DNA from: Terfezia claveryi
Taxonomy: Eukaryota > Ascomycota > Pezizomycetes > Pezizales > Pezizaceae
Reading direction: 5' to 3'
NCBI GenBank assembly: GCA_015179025.1
Contig: WHUX01000064.1
Coordinates: 221,064-285,063 of the forward strand
Length of the DNA: 64,000 nucleotides
Under the pieces are notes generated by a model. That model saw only the letters and a program-made list of their open reading frames with translations, was not told where the DNA came from and did no database searches. Below are positions 54,480 through 64,000 of this stretch, piece after piece. Each line of letters starts with the position of its first letter. The stretch's first letter is position 1. The position numbers and the translations under genes were made by a program.

Positions 54480-57400
54480 AAATGTATTTTCCAAACTTCC
54501 GGTCGTCCAGAAATCTTAGAGAATTTCAGTAGTGATATCCTTGGCATTTACTCAGGAATCATGTTTAGGAGAGTATCCTAGCTATCTGACCTTATATTGT
54601 CTTTCTCCGGTTTGAGGAGCTGTTCTGAATTCTAATACCTTTTCAACTTCATAACGATCATCTTGAATTGGTCCTGGTTCCTGAATTTGTCTTTGAAGGA
54701 ACTGGGTAGAATCGTTTTTATAATATGGTTTGAGCTTGCTGACGTAAAAAGTATTATATATGAGATGGAGGTCGGGTTGGCTAGATAAGTCTAGGCTATA
54801 GTTATTGCGTTTCCAATTACTAGAAATAATAGAAAATGGGCCTAGCCATTTTGGTTTGAGCTTGGGTGAGACATTCGATAGGTTGATATTTTCTGAGGAA
54901 AGCATAACTTGTTGTCTGACTGAAAATTTGGCTATATTGGGTAGTCGTTTGTTCGCTTGAGATGCTTGAGTCTTCTTAGCATCATATAGGTTTTTAGACG
55001 TTACCTCATGACGTTCATTTGCGGGTACATATGCATTAATGGGGTATGGAAGTATCGATACGCCAAGATGTGCATTAAATCCAAATAGTGTGAAAAAGAG
55101 ACTATTCTGTCTAGCGGCATTATACCTAGAGTTGAGTTTCAATTGTATCTCTGGCAGTTTCTGTAGCCAATCAAATCCTTCGATTTTACAGGCTCTTGCT
55201 ACTTGCAGAATTTCTTTGTTCACAATTTCCGATTGTCCATCTGCATGTGGATGATATGCAGTAGACGGTTCCAACTTGATTCCTTTATTCCTAGCCCAAT
55301 CTTGAAAGTGCGATGACATGAAAAGAGTGTCTCGATCAAAAACAATATAAAAAGGGTATCCCATAGTTGGGACTATATGAGTATCAAAAGTAGCAGTACA
55401 TTGTTCTGCTGTGAAATTATCTGAGACAGGAATAAGAAACTTGAATCCTGATTGTCTATCGACAATCGTCCAAAGTCGTGAAATACAAACAACATGATCT
55501 TCTTCGACAGGAATATTCGGGTACAAAATTGAATACTTAGTAAAGACAGGTGCTAACTTAAGAAAATCTATCGATATGTCTGTCCATGGCCTTCTTGGTA
55601 CATGTAATGGGGTTACAAGTCCAAGTGGTGCCTTGTTGGAATACTTTGTCTGTTGACAAGTATCACAACTTCTGATATAGTCCTTAGTTGGTTCTGTAAA
55701 GGACTGGTGATTATATTGGTCAGTAAGATATTTTATCATTTTTTCAATGCCACCATGAGCCGTTGCTTCATGTGCATCTTTAATAACTAATTTGAGATAG
55801 TTCTTACCTTCGATATTAAAGGTAGAGGGCAAGACTAATCTCTATTGTCCTTGTCGGTTCTTGACATACAAAAATCCGTCTCTTCTTCTATAATCCTTAT
55901 GGCTGACAAAAGTATCATAATAGTTCTTCCAGATAGGATACACTCTCATACACGCCTGGTATGCAGCTTTCATTCCTGTACCTTGATCTAGCCAAAGAGT
56001 AATGAAATAGTCCTTATCATCTTCCCATCCGTTACTGATGGGTTTCTCTTCAATGAGCTTATTGAGGGTCGGTTCGATCCTTTGATTGAAGTCCTTGATA
56101 GTGGGTTTCTTCTCCTTGCATGTAGAAGCATTATGTCCTGAAAACTTACAGAAATCACAACGCTGTCTGGAGGTTTTGGTGTCTTGAATGAAAGAGGGTT
56201 CTGGGTCTTCGTTAATGGCTACTCGTTTTTGGGAACGAGTGGTAACGGCAGCAGTGTTGATTGGAATCACGTTACTGCTACTAGCGGTTGCAGCTGGTTG
56301 TTGAAGTGTATTCCATGGTTGTTGAGGGGCAACAGGAGTATTCTTGATCTCCTGTTCCATTTGACGGGTGCTTATGTGTTCGGTAGGGTTACTGAACTGA
56401 AAGTCATGTTGGAGATTTGAGCCTGTGGGCTTATTGGCGTTCCACCTTTTTGCCCATTCTCTAATCTCGTAGATAGCTTCATTGCGGCTGAGAGGTTGTG
56501 GAACTTGATATGCTGGTGTCTGTTGTACTGGTGCTAGTTCCTTATGAGAGTCATTTGCAGCTGAAAGGTGCTCAATACGACTCTTATGGAATTCCTTCTC
56601 CTTCTTAAGAACTGAGGCTGACAGGTTACAGTTCATACTGCGATGTCCATACTGGTTGCAGATTGCGCATGTTTCGATGGTGAACATGCAGTTGTTCATG
56701 GCGTGGGAGCTGCCATGAGTAGGACAGTAAAAATCTCGACAAAAGGACTAGTGCATCCTCTTGTGTTGTTGCCAATTGCTAAGAGCTAGGTCGGTAGCAA
56801 TTTCTTTCGCTTCTTCAAGAGAGAGGGCATTTTGTTGAGCGTTTTCAGAAGAGGGAGGCCTATATCTTAGTTCAAGAACTGTTAAAGGTTTGTTCTTGTT
56901 TATATTGGGTACTCGGTCATACCTAGTAAAAACTTCTTCTAGTATAGTAGATAGAGTCTCATTATCTGAGGACTCTTCTTTCTTGACCATGTCATATTCA
57001 CTGTCTTCGTCTTGGACGCCTTCAAAGTATGGACAAAAGATATGATGTCCAAGCTTTTTGGCTCTTCCACGACATTTGTTGAAGTCGTAGTCGACATGCT
57101 TGAAATTGATAGCTCCATGAGAAACCATTTTGTTTTGAGTGGAGGTTTCTGGTGAGTGGAAAGTTCTTAAAGCGTTTGTAGAGATATTGCGATTGTAGGT
57201 GTGGTTAGGAGTATCGATGCTGTTGGAAATATAATTGTCCTCAGTGGTGGGAGTATTGGGGTATTTATGCTTTCTTAATAGAGCGTCTACTATCAAATTT
57301 TCCTTTCCTGCAGTATGCTGAATGTCTGTGTCAAATTCCATTAGATAATCTTGCCATCGCCTTAATTTTTGACTTGCTGGTATTTAAGTATGGAAGGTTA

Positions 57401-58256
57401 CTAATGGTTTGTGGTCGGTAAGGATAGTGAACTTGTGACCTCTTAATTGTGCTTCAAAAAATTTCAATGAGTCAATAATCGCCAATAATTCCTTTTGGAA
57501 GGTAGGATAATTGAGTTGTGCTAGATTAAATTTTCTTGAGTGGAAGCATGATGGTCTGATGTGCGTTAGCGGTCCTTGACCTATCCACGATCCTAGTCCT
57601 ATATCACTAGCATCATAGACTAAATATTTGAGTTCAGTTGACTCATTATTCCAGGGTTTTAAAACATGTGGGGAATTCACGAGTTCCTTCAGTTTTTCAA
57701 ACGCTGCGTTATGAGTATCTGTCCATTCCTATTTCTTTGTTTCTCCTTGTAGTTCCGACAGGGTACTTGCATACGATACCAAGTAGGGAATAAATCTGCT
57801 AAGATAATTAACAATTCCTAGAAATCCTCTGAGGTCCTTTTTCCGAGTAGGAGTTAGAAATGTTAATATAGTAGTCCTCTTTTTAGGATCTACATGTAAT
57901 CCATCTGATGTCAAAACATGTCCTAAGATTTCCAATCTTGGAGTAAAGAACTGGCATTTGCTTACTTTGAAATAGAATTTCTCATCCTGCAAACGTTGAA
58001 GTACTTTCTTCAATAATATCACATGTTCCTCATACATTTTAGAAAAAATAATAATATCATCAATATAGATGATTAAATCTTTATAGACCATGTCCTTAAA
58101 AATTTCATGCATAACACGAACTATGGTAGCTGGTGCGTTACGATCCCCTTGTTGTATAACTCTACTCCTAAAATATCCTAGGTGACATAGAAAGGTAGAG
58201 TGTTGTTCTGATTCCTTATTGTTTCTAACATTAAAAAATCCGTCGGCTAAGTCAAG
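54480..58256 (-). pseudogene. Pol of element A: RT, RNase H, zinc-knuckle linker, integrase, chromodomain
   Basis: All pieces share one frame. RT: LADGFFNVRNNKESEQHSTF, YIDDIIIFSK, LRGFLGIVNYLSRFIP. RNase H: YDASDIGLGSWIGQGP, QKELLAIIDSLKFFEAQLRG, LTDHKPL, and VDALLRK (57280). A long linker follows (about 57270-55840) with CAICNQYGHRSMNC (56669-56628) and CDFCKFSGHNASTC (56159-56118). Integrase: H/H/C/C zinc site (HEATAHGG, CDTCQQTK), then WTDISIDFL, IVFDRDTLFM, HPHADGQSEIVNKEI, i.e. DDE complete. A chromodomain-like end RYEVEKVLEFRTAPQTGERQ, then YKVR, follows. Stops lie at 57729, 57384, 56748, 55842 and 54582. The first two read Trp and Gln in element B, so they are TGG-to-TAG and CAA-to-TAA changes. 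The chromodomain continues after 54582 with further stops at the expected Trp positions. Confidence 0.88.
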
Positions 58257-58935
58257 TGTAATGGAGAACGTTATTTCATTGCTTATATAATTGATTGTAT
58301 ACTTTTGTATTTCCTATATTACTACTATGTTATGTAACTAAGCCTCTCGGTTGAAGGACTAGCCTTCTACCACCTCCTATTGCTTTATAAGTGTCTATAG
58401 CACGCGGAATCTGCCATGGGAAGTTCCATGGCACTTGCCATATGAAGACACCCTCATTATGGCCGCATGACCTCTGTTTAAGGCGTGTGACTTAATACTA
58501 TGGCCACATGACCATTGTCTAAGGCGTGTGACTCATTACTATGGCCACATGACCCCTTTTGTACAGCGCACCACCTTCTAGTGTGCCACTCTTTATTGTA
58601 TTTATTTCCTTAGTCATCAGATCTCAGAGGAGTATAAATAGGCCGCTGGATTCCCTCTAGAATCCACAGAAAGACAAGAAGCAACCAAGCAAGCCTTCAG
58701 AGCAAGCAAGCCTATATTCCGATCAGATCAAGATCATATAGCTTAGATAGTACAAATCATATAAGATAGATTACACCAGTTAATTACTGTTCCCTTCGGG
58801 AACATCCCACATAGTAATCTCCCTACCCTTCTGAGGTCATACCTCAGCAGAACCGAAATACACAAACGTCCGTGCCTACGGATATAGATTGTATAAACGG
58901 TACCGAATGAATACTGTCTAGTACCATTCATTACA
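58257..58935 (+). repeat. 5' LTR of element B
   Basis: 679 bp, TGTAATGG...TTCATTACA. It has the same internal repeat of about 42 bp (about 58460-58560, GGCCACATGACC) and a TATAAATA box at 58633-58640. A T run follows the LTR, and the primer-binding site is not evident. Confidence 0.9.
58633..58640 (+). promoter_or_regulatory. LTR TATA box, element B
   Basis: TATAAATA in the LTR, also present (reverse complement) in the LTR of element A, so conserved between diverged copies. Confidence 0.6.
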
Positions 58936-59161
58936 TTTTTTTTAACTCACTTACCTAATCTTTACTCTTAAATCCAAGGCCTGATCAACCTTCGGATACC
59001 TTTATTACACTCACGCAAGTGTATATAATTCAACACCCAAGTGCACATATAAAATCGATATCGTTATTCAACTAGCTAGCCAACAAAATCCAACAAACGA
59101 GACATCAGACTCTCAACTGCAGTACATCAACAAAAGACTTAGAAGCAAGCTAAGCAGAGCT

Positions 59162-59764
59162 CTAACGGGCTGTGGTATCCCACATTAAACAATCCCACTC
59201 TCGTTCACAATACTTTTCCCAATAAGATCGACAACTCATCTTGCACTCCTGGCAACCGCCATTACATCTGTACCTGTAAATCCAGTACACCATTAAAAAA
59301 CCGGCCCCCCAGGTCCCAGGAATAATTGGTCTAAACAACCAAGCGTCACAATCCCAAGGCTCAAATCTCGCTGCCTCCACTGCAGCCATTTCCTCCAGAA
59401 AAGAATTACCTCCATCAGAACCTTCCTTAGGCCCAGACATCTCTACCAATACCTCTGCGCCCCCAACGTCTACCTCAACACACCAATCAGAAAACGTGAC
59501 ACTCTTGCCGGAAGAACTAGAACTAGATTCTAGACCAGTAGACGAAGAAAAACCAGGACCATAAGAAACATCAGGATCCTGACATCCAGCCTCACCAGCC
59601 TCGTGAGCCACCGAGCCAACAGAACTGTCAGTCGAACGGAGATCATAAGGATCATCAGCCACCACACCATCAGCACAGAAAGGTGCCAAAGAAGAAAAGT
59701 AACTCGACGATCGTATCGCATAACCAGCTGCATTTGGTTGCGGACAGACGACGAAATCAGACAT
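59162..59764 (-). CDS. Antisense ORF in the gag leader of element B (unknown)
   Basis: An open frame of 200 codons on the minus strand starting at ATG 59764, one base away from the gag ATG (59766) in a CATAATG arrangement. The frame is also open upstream into gag antisense. The product has a Ser/Asp/Gly-rich first half, DWCVEVDVGGAEVLVEMS, a hydrophobic helix (TWGAGFLMVYWIYRYR) and a Cys-rich end (CNGGCQECKMSCRSYWEKYC). This looks like a real small membrane protein, but antisense frames can also arise by chance. No family is recognised. Confidence 0.4.
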   Translation of the reverse strand: MSDFVVCPQPNAAGYAIRSSSYFSSLAPFCADGVVADDPYDLRSTDSSVGSVAHEAGEAGCQDPDVSYGPGFSSSTGLESSSSSSGKSVTFSDWCVEVDVGGAEVLVEMSGPKEGSDGGNSFLEEMAAVEAARFEPWDCDAWLFRPIIPGTWGAGFLMVYWIYRYRCNGGCQECKMSCRSYWEKYCEREWDCLMWDTTAR

Positions 59765-59765
59765 A

Positions 59766-61770
59766 ATGGCGTCTGAACTTAGTAAGAAGACTAAGAGGTC
59801 GAGACGGTTAACTATGTTACCCAAAGATATTAAGAAATTAGTAGAAAAAACTCTCAGAAAGACCAGATTTATAGTTCCTAACACAGAAGGGGAAATAAAT
59901 CTGCCCATGGATATAGAATTAGGAGAACCAGGTGGAGCAGGAACCAAACTATATTTTAGTATGGCCTTACCTCTCGCACCAGAAGAATTTTGGGACAGAC
60001 ATCTTCCAACACTTGAGGAGATTTTGAAATATACTCGCTCAATGGGACATGCCCAACAGTATCATCCTGATGATACTCGACTCTTAATAGAAGCCGTAGC
60101 AAAGCACTACTTATGGCTAACACCTTACCCATTCAAAGAAGAAGACTTAGAAATGAACGCATTTTTAAGTAAAGAATTAAAGAAACCTGTTGTTCCACTC
60201 TTAAGGAAACCGAATTGGGTAATAAATAACTGGGAAGAAATAATGGTATTTATGATGAGCGGCACTCATCTAGAAGAATCAGCACATACCGCGGAGGATT
60301 TTTTCAATCCTAGCAAAGAACTTCCAGGAGCATTCCTGAGAACACCGAAAGATCAATCGAAAGGCAAAGGTCGAGCACCTGAGACACCAGAAAGGAGGAC
60401 TGGGTCAGCCAAAGAACCAGACGACAAAGACCAACCACCAGAAGATATAGAATTACCAGAAGACGATGATGATCTAGATACAGGACTAGACCAACAGCAG
60501 CAGAAAACACAAGGAGGAGGACGAGACCCCGATGATAGCGGAGATGATAGCTCGGACTCTGATAAGGCATCGTCAGTTGCAAGTCAAACTCTTAAAAGAA
60601 AACCCAAACGAGGAAAATCAGTTGAACACCAACAATGGGAATCTACAACAGGAATGGTTACAACGGGTAACCATAAAGCAACGAATGCTTTAAAAGGAAT
60701 AAAGATTGATATGCCAGAAAAATTAAGAGGAGAAGACAAAAAATGGCAAGACTCACAATATTTTGACTCTTGGCCACAGCAATGCAACGTTGGTTTGTTC
60801 TCAAAAGAATAGATTTAGAAGGCGCTTCAGCTCTGGAAATTGTGGATTCAGAATGGAAGGAGCGCGCTCACTACTTATAATCAATTCCTAAGAGAAAAAG
60901 GAAAGAATGCGACATTCTTTGGATTCATACTAGCGCTAAGGGATTTTCTGATACCCTCTACTAGTAAGGACATTTTGTGGAAACGATGGGAGACAGCCAC
61001 ACCATACAAGAAGGACGTCACATGGGAATCAAACAGTTTGCCAACTGGCTTACTGAAATGCAAATCAAATTGATTGACAAGGATGGCAAACAATCAATAT
61101 CGCAGGAAGTAAAAAGAAGAAAGTTTCTTAATCACCTGCCGCCATAATGTCAGCTACATTAATTCCTTTAATCAAAGAAGAATGGTCATATGATCAGCTC
61201 ATACATCAAGCGGAGTCATATGAAGCTTCCAAAAAGGATATTGCCCCACCATCCACAAAAATACATCCCGACGACAACACCCTCGGAATGAAAATCGAAG
61301 TCACGGTCCACCAGGGACCAGAATCAACGACAAAAAACAGGATTTAATCCTAGCAGCAATCCCAACACCAAACCCAAACAGAAAATCGGAAGGACTCAGA
61401 TTGGGACACCATCACAAAAAAATTGGATCAGAAGACGAAGATGCAATTAATTAAAGACAAGAAATGTCTATGGTGTTGGAACCCTGGACACTCCTACAAG
61501 GACTGTAGGAAACGAAAAAATAAGGTACCCATGCGTACAGCCGCACAAGATTTAGCTATGCCGATAGCCACCAAGGATAAAAACAACAAGGATAAAATCA
61601 AGGAACGACCCTTGTCAAGACAGGTACCAGATTTTAGCAAGGTATTCGTTAAAGCTAACGAACACCCCGCACTAGCTTTAATTGATCTCCAAACGAAGGG
61701 AGGAGACTTAATCAATTCTCAATTGTACACCTATACAAAATACCAACTAGAAGTATCGAGAAGAAATCAT
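59766..61770 (+). pseudogene. Gag, zinc knuckle and protease region of element B (frameshifted)
   Basis: Gag starts at ATG 59766 (KKTKRSRRLTMLPKDIKKLV, EFWDRHLPTLEEILKYTRSM, an acidic Gln-rich linker and the capsid start KATNALKGIKIDMPEKLRGE) to 60812. It continues in other frames: RIDLEGASALEIVDSEWK, GIKQFANWLTEMQIKLID and MSATLIPLIKEEWSYDQLIH. The zinc knuckle CLWCWNPGHSYKDC (C-x2-C-x4-H-x4-C) is near 61470-61510. A protease-like segment ALALIDLQTKGGDLINSQL follows; the D-x-Q-T motif replaces the usual D-S/T-G. At least three frameshifts separate these parts. Confidence 0.75.
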
Positions 61771-61831
61771 TAAGTACTGCAATTAAAGGCTCAAAGGGAA
61801 CGATAGACAAAGCTTGTACTATCAAACTTGA

Positions 61832-64000
61832 TTGGATAGGTTATGTAGAAGAACGAACGTTCTATGTAGCTCATTTGACCGGATGGACATGATACTAGGA
61901 GAACCTGCTCTCAGCAAAGTGCGAGCAATAATTCCTGCCCATCAGGAACCAGTTACTATCCAACCGGAAAACATTCCACGATTCCAGCTAAGTGTATGGA
62001 AGGGATCTAGAACCATAGCGAATGGTATAAGATCAGCGTATACACAGGTCAGCTGTGAATCAGTCACAGATTATAGTGAACCGGATAATTGGGAAAATAT
62101 TAGTGACGCAGACGAAACCGATTCAGAAAGAGAACTCGTGACAGCTGTTTCTACAGTACAGAAACAATTCAACCCTGTAACGGAGTTTCCCTTATTATTT
62201 CCCAAGACAATTCCACGGGAATTACCTCCACTAAGAAAAATTAATCACTCTATCAAACCAAAAGCAGGAGCTACTTGGATACCAAAATGGCGACCCTCAG
62301 GACATCGATTTAGACAACAAATCCATGACAAATTAGTCGAAGAAGAAGCATCAGGTCGCATATATAGAGTAGAAAATGACACAAATGCTGTAGTCATGTT
62401 CACTATCCCTAAACGAGATAAACCGGAAGAAGCCAGACATGTCAATGACTGTCGAGACCGCAATTTAGCCGTCGAACCGGACCACACCCCATTGCCAGAT
62501 ATTAATGAAGCAATTGAACTAGTAGCGGAGAATCCCATTTGGACTAAGGTCGACTTAGCCGACGGATTTTTTAATATCAGGAACGATGAAGAATCTGAGC
62601 AACACTCTACCTTTTTATGTCACATGGGATATTTCAGAAGTAGAGTTATGCAACAAGGGGATCGTAACGACCTGCTACCATGGTTCGCGTTATGCATGAA
62701 ATTTTTAAGGACATGGTCTATAAAAATTTAATCATCTATATTGATGATATTATTATATTCTCTAAAACGTATGAAGAACATGTAGAATTATTGAAGAAAG
62801 TACTTCAACGTCTACAGGATGAGAAATTTTATCTCAAAGAAAGCAAATGCCAGTTCTTTACTCCAAGATTGGAAATCTTAGGACACGTTTTGACATCAGA
62901 TGGATTACATGTAGACCCAAAGAAGAGGACTACTATATTAACATTTCCAACTCCTACAAGAAAAAAGGATCTTAGAGGATTCCTTGGAATCGTTAATTAT
63001 CTCAGCAGATTTATTCCTGACTTGGCATCGTATGCAGCACCCTGTCAGAACTGCAAGGAGAAACAAAGAAATGGGAATGGACAGATACTCATAACGCAGC
63101 GTTTGAAAAACTTAAGGAACTCGTGAATTCCCCACATGTTTTAAAACCCTGGAATAATGAATCTACTGAACCCAAATATTTAGTCTGTGATACTAGTGAT
63201 GTAGGACTAGGATCTTGGATAGGTCAAGGACCGTTGACGCACATCAGACCATCATGCTTCCACTCTAGAAAATTTAATCCAGCACAACTCAATTATCCTA
63301 CCTTTCAAAAGGAATTATTAGCAATTATTGACTCATTAAAATTTTTTGAAGCACAATTGAGAGGTCACAAGTTCACTATCCTTACAGACCACAAACCATT
63401 AGTAACCTTCCATACTCAAATGCCTGCAAGTCAAAAATTGAGGCGATGGCAAGATTACCTAATGGAATTTGATACAGACATACAGCATACCGTAGGAAAG
63501 GAAAATTTGATAGCAGACGCTTTATCGAGAAAGTATAAATACTTGAACACTCCCACCACCGAGGACGATTATATTTCCAACAGCATCGATCCTCCTAACC
63601 ATACCTACAACCGCAACATCTCTACCAACGCTTTAAGAACTTTCCACTCACCAGAAACCTCTACTAAGAACAATATGGTTTCTCGCGGAGCTATCAATTT
63701 CAAGCATGTCGACTGCGACTTCAACAAATGTTGTGGAAGAGCCGAAGAACTTGGACACCATATCTTCTGTCCATACTTCGAGGGCATCCAGGATGAAGAA
63801 AGCGAATATGATATGATGAAGGAAGAAGAGTTCTCAGACGACGAGACTCTATCTACTATACTAGAAGAAGTTTTCAGCGGGTATGATCGTGTACCCAATA
63901 TAAACAGAACAAACCCTTAAACAGTTCTTGGACTAAGATATAGGCCTCCATCTTCTGAAAGCACACAACAAAATACCCTCGCTCCTGAAGAAGCGAAAAG
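61832..64000 (+). pseudogene. Pol of element B: RT, RNase H and start of linker (frameshifted, truncated by window)
   Basis: RT starts in the first frame (GATWIPKWRPSGHRFRQQIH, FTIPKRDKPEEARHVNDCRD, KVDLADGFFNIRNDEESEQH). A one-base loss at about 62671, seen by comparison with A, shifts the frame. YIDDIIIFSK and LRGFLGIVNYLSRFIP follow. A second one-base loss at about 63035 shifts it again into RNase H (CDTSDVGLGSWIGQGP, QKELLAIIDSLKFFE, LTDHKPL, then IADALSRK). The linker start contains KCCGRAEELGHHIFC. The sequence ends inside the linker at the window edge. Confidence 0.85.

Larger units (their letters stand above)
53584..58256 (-). mobile_element. Ty3/gypsy chromovirus-like element A, 5' part displaced by element B
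   Basis: Minus orientation. Its 3' LTR lies at 53584-54259, pol covers 54480-58256, and RT ends abruptly at 58256 where the 5' LTR of element B begins. gag, protease and the 5' LTR are absent here and are predicted beyond element B. The 5-mer before the LTR is TCGAT, a candidate half of a target duplication in the copia RNase H. Pol is one frame with several nonsense codons. Confidence 0.88.
58257..64000 (+). mobile_element. Ty3/gypsy element B, same family as A, inserted in A's RT; runs off the window
   Basis: The 5' LTR at 58257-58935 directly abuts element A pol. Then follow a leader with an antisense ORF, gag, a CCHC knuckle, protease-like sequence, RT, RNase H and the start of the zinc-knuckle linker; the window ends in the linker. 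Its coding parts are about 90% alike to A by eye where they overlap. Multiple small indels break its frames, so this copy is also dead. Confidence 0.9.

Overview
The window is a piece of a filamentous ascomycete (Pezizomycotina) nuclear chromosome. The support is short 50-90 nt spliceosomal introns with GT..AG ends, typical fungal genes (SLA2, DML1, TAF8, SOM1, a DUF1776 gene, a GPI-anchored Thr/Pro/Glu repeat protein), and large nested LTR retrotransposons with C-to-T-type nonsense mutations. The genus cannot be fixed from sequence alone.

Left arm (1-16.4 kb): a DOMON-cytochrome b561 gene (+), a DUF1776 gene (-), the endocytic adaptor SLA2 (-, ten exons), two small Mutator-like MITEs with 9-bp target duplications, an API5-like HEAT-repeat gene (-), and an SR-type U4/U6.U5 tri-snRNP 27 kDa gene (+).

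First transposon block (16.4-30.7 kb): a Ty3/gypsy-type element with 204-bp LTRs and 4-bp target duplication GCGT. Its gag is split by a second LTR element (18000-23747, minus strand, about 840-bp LTRs, duplication GCGG). The outer element carries two tandem RNase H domains before the integrase. The inner element has lost its protease-RT-RNase H-integrase core but keeps gag, the post-integrase tail and an extra 3' ORF lying between two copies of the polypurine tract.

Middle gene arm (31-45 kb): a 14-Cys small protein (+), a membrane-anchored cupredoxin-like protein (-), TAF8 (+), twin-CX9C SOM1 (-), ribose-5-phosphate isomerase (+, five single-base frameshifts, at least four of them explained by a shortened G run), DML1/Misato (+, seven exons), a GPI-anchored repeat protein (+) and a doubtful two-exon small gene (-).

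Right arm (45-64 kb): gene-poor sequence holding a decayed unrecognised gene, a solo LTR related to the outer element (duplication GTAC), minisatellites, and then a transposon nest. A Ty1/copia 3' end (minus) is cut by a chromovirus-like Ty3 element A (minus), which is itself cut in its RT by a same-family element B (plus) that runs off the window. Element A has about 475 codons with two CCHC zinc knuckles between RNase H and integrase. Element B has an antisense ORF whose start lies one base from the gag start.

The host genes are mostly housekeeping functions and do not form an evident cluster. The interest of the window lies in the architecture, decay and nesting of its retroelements.
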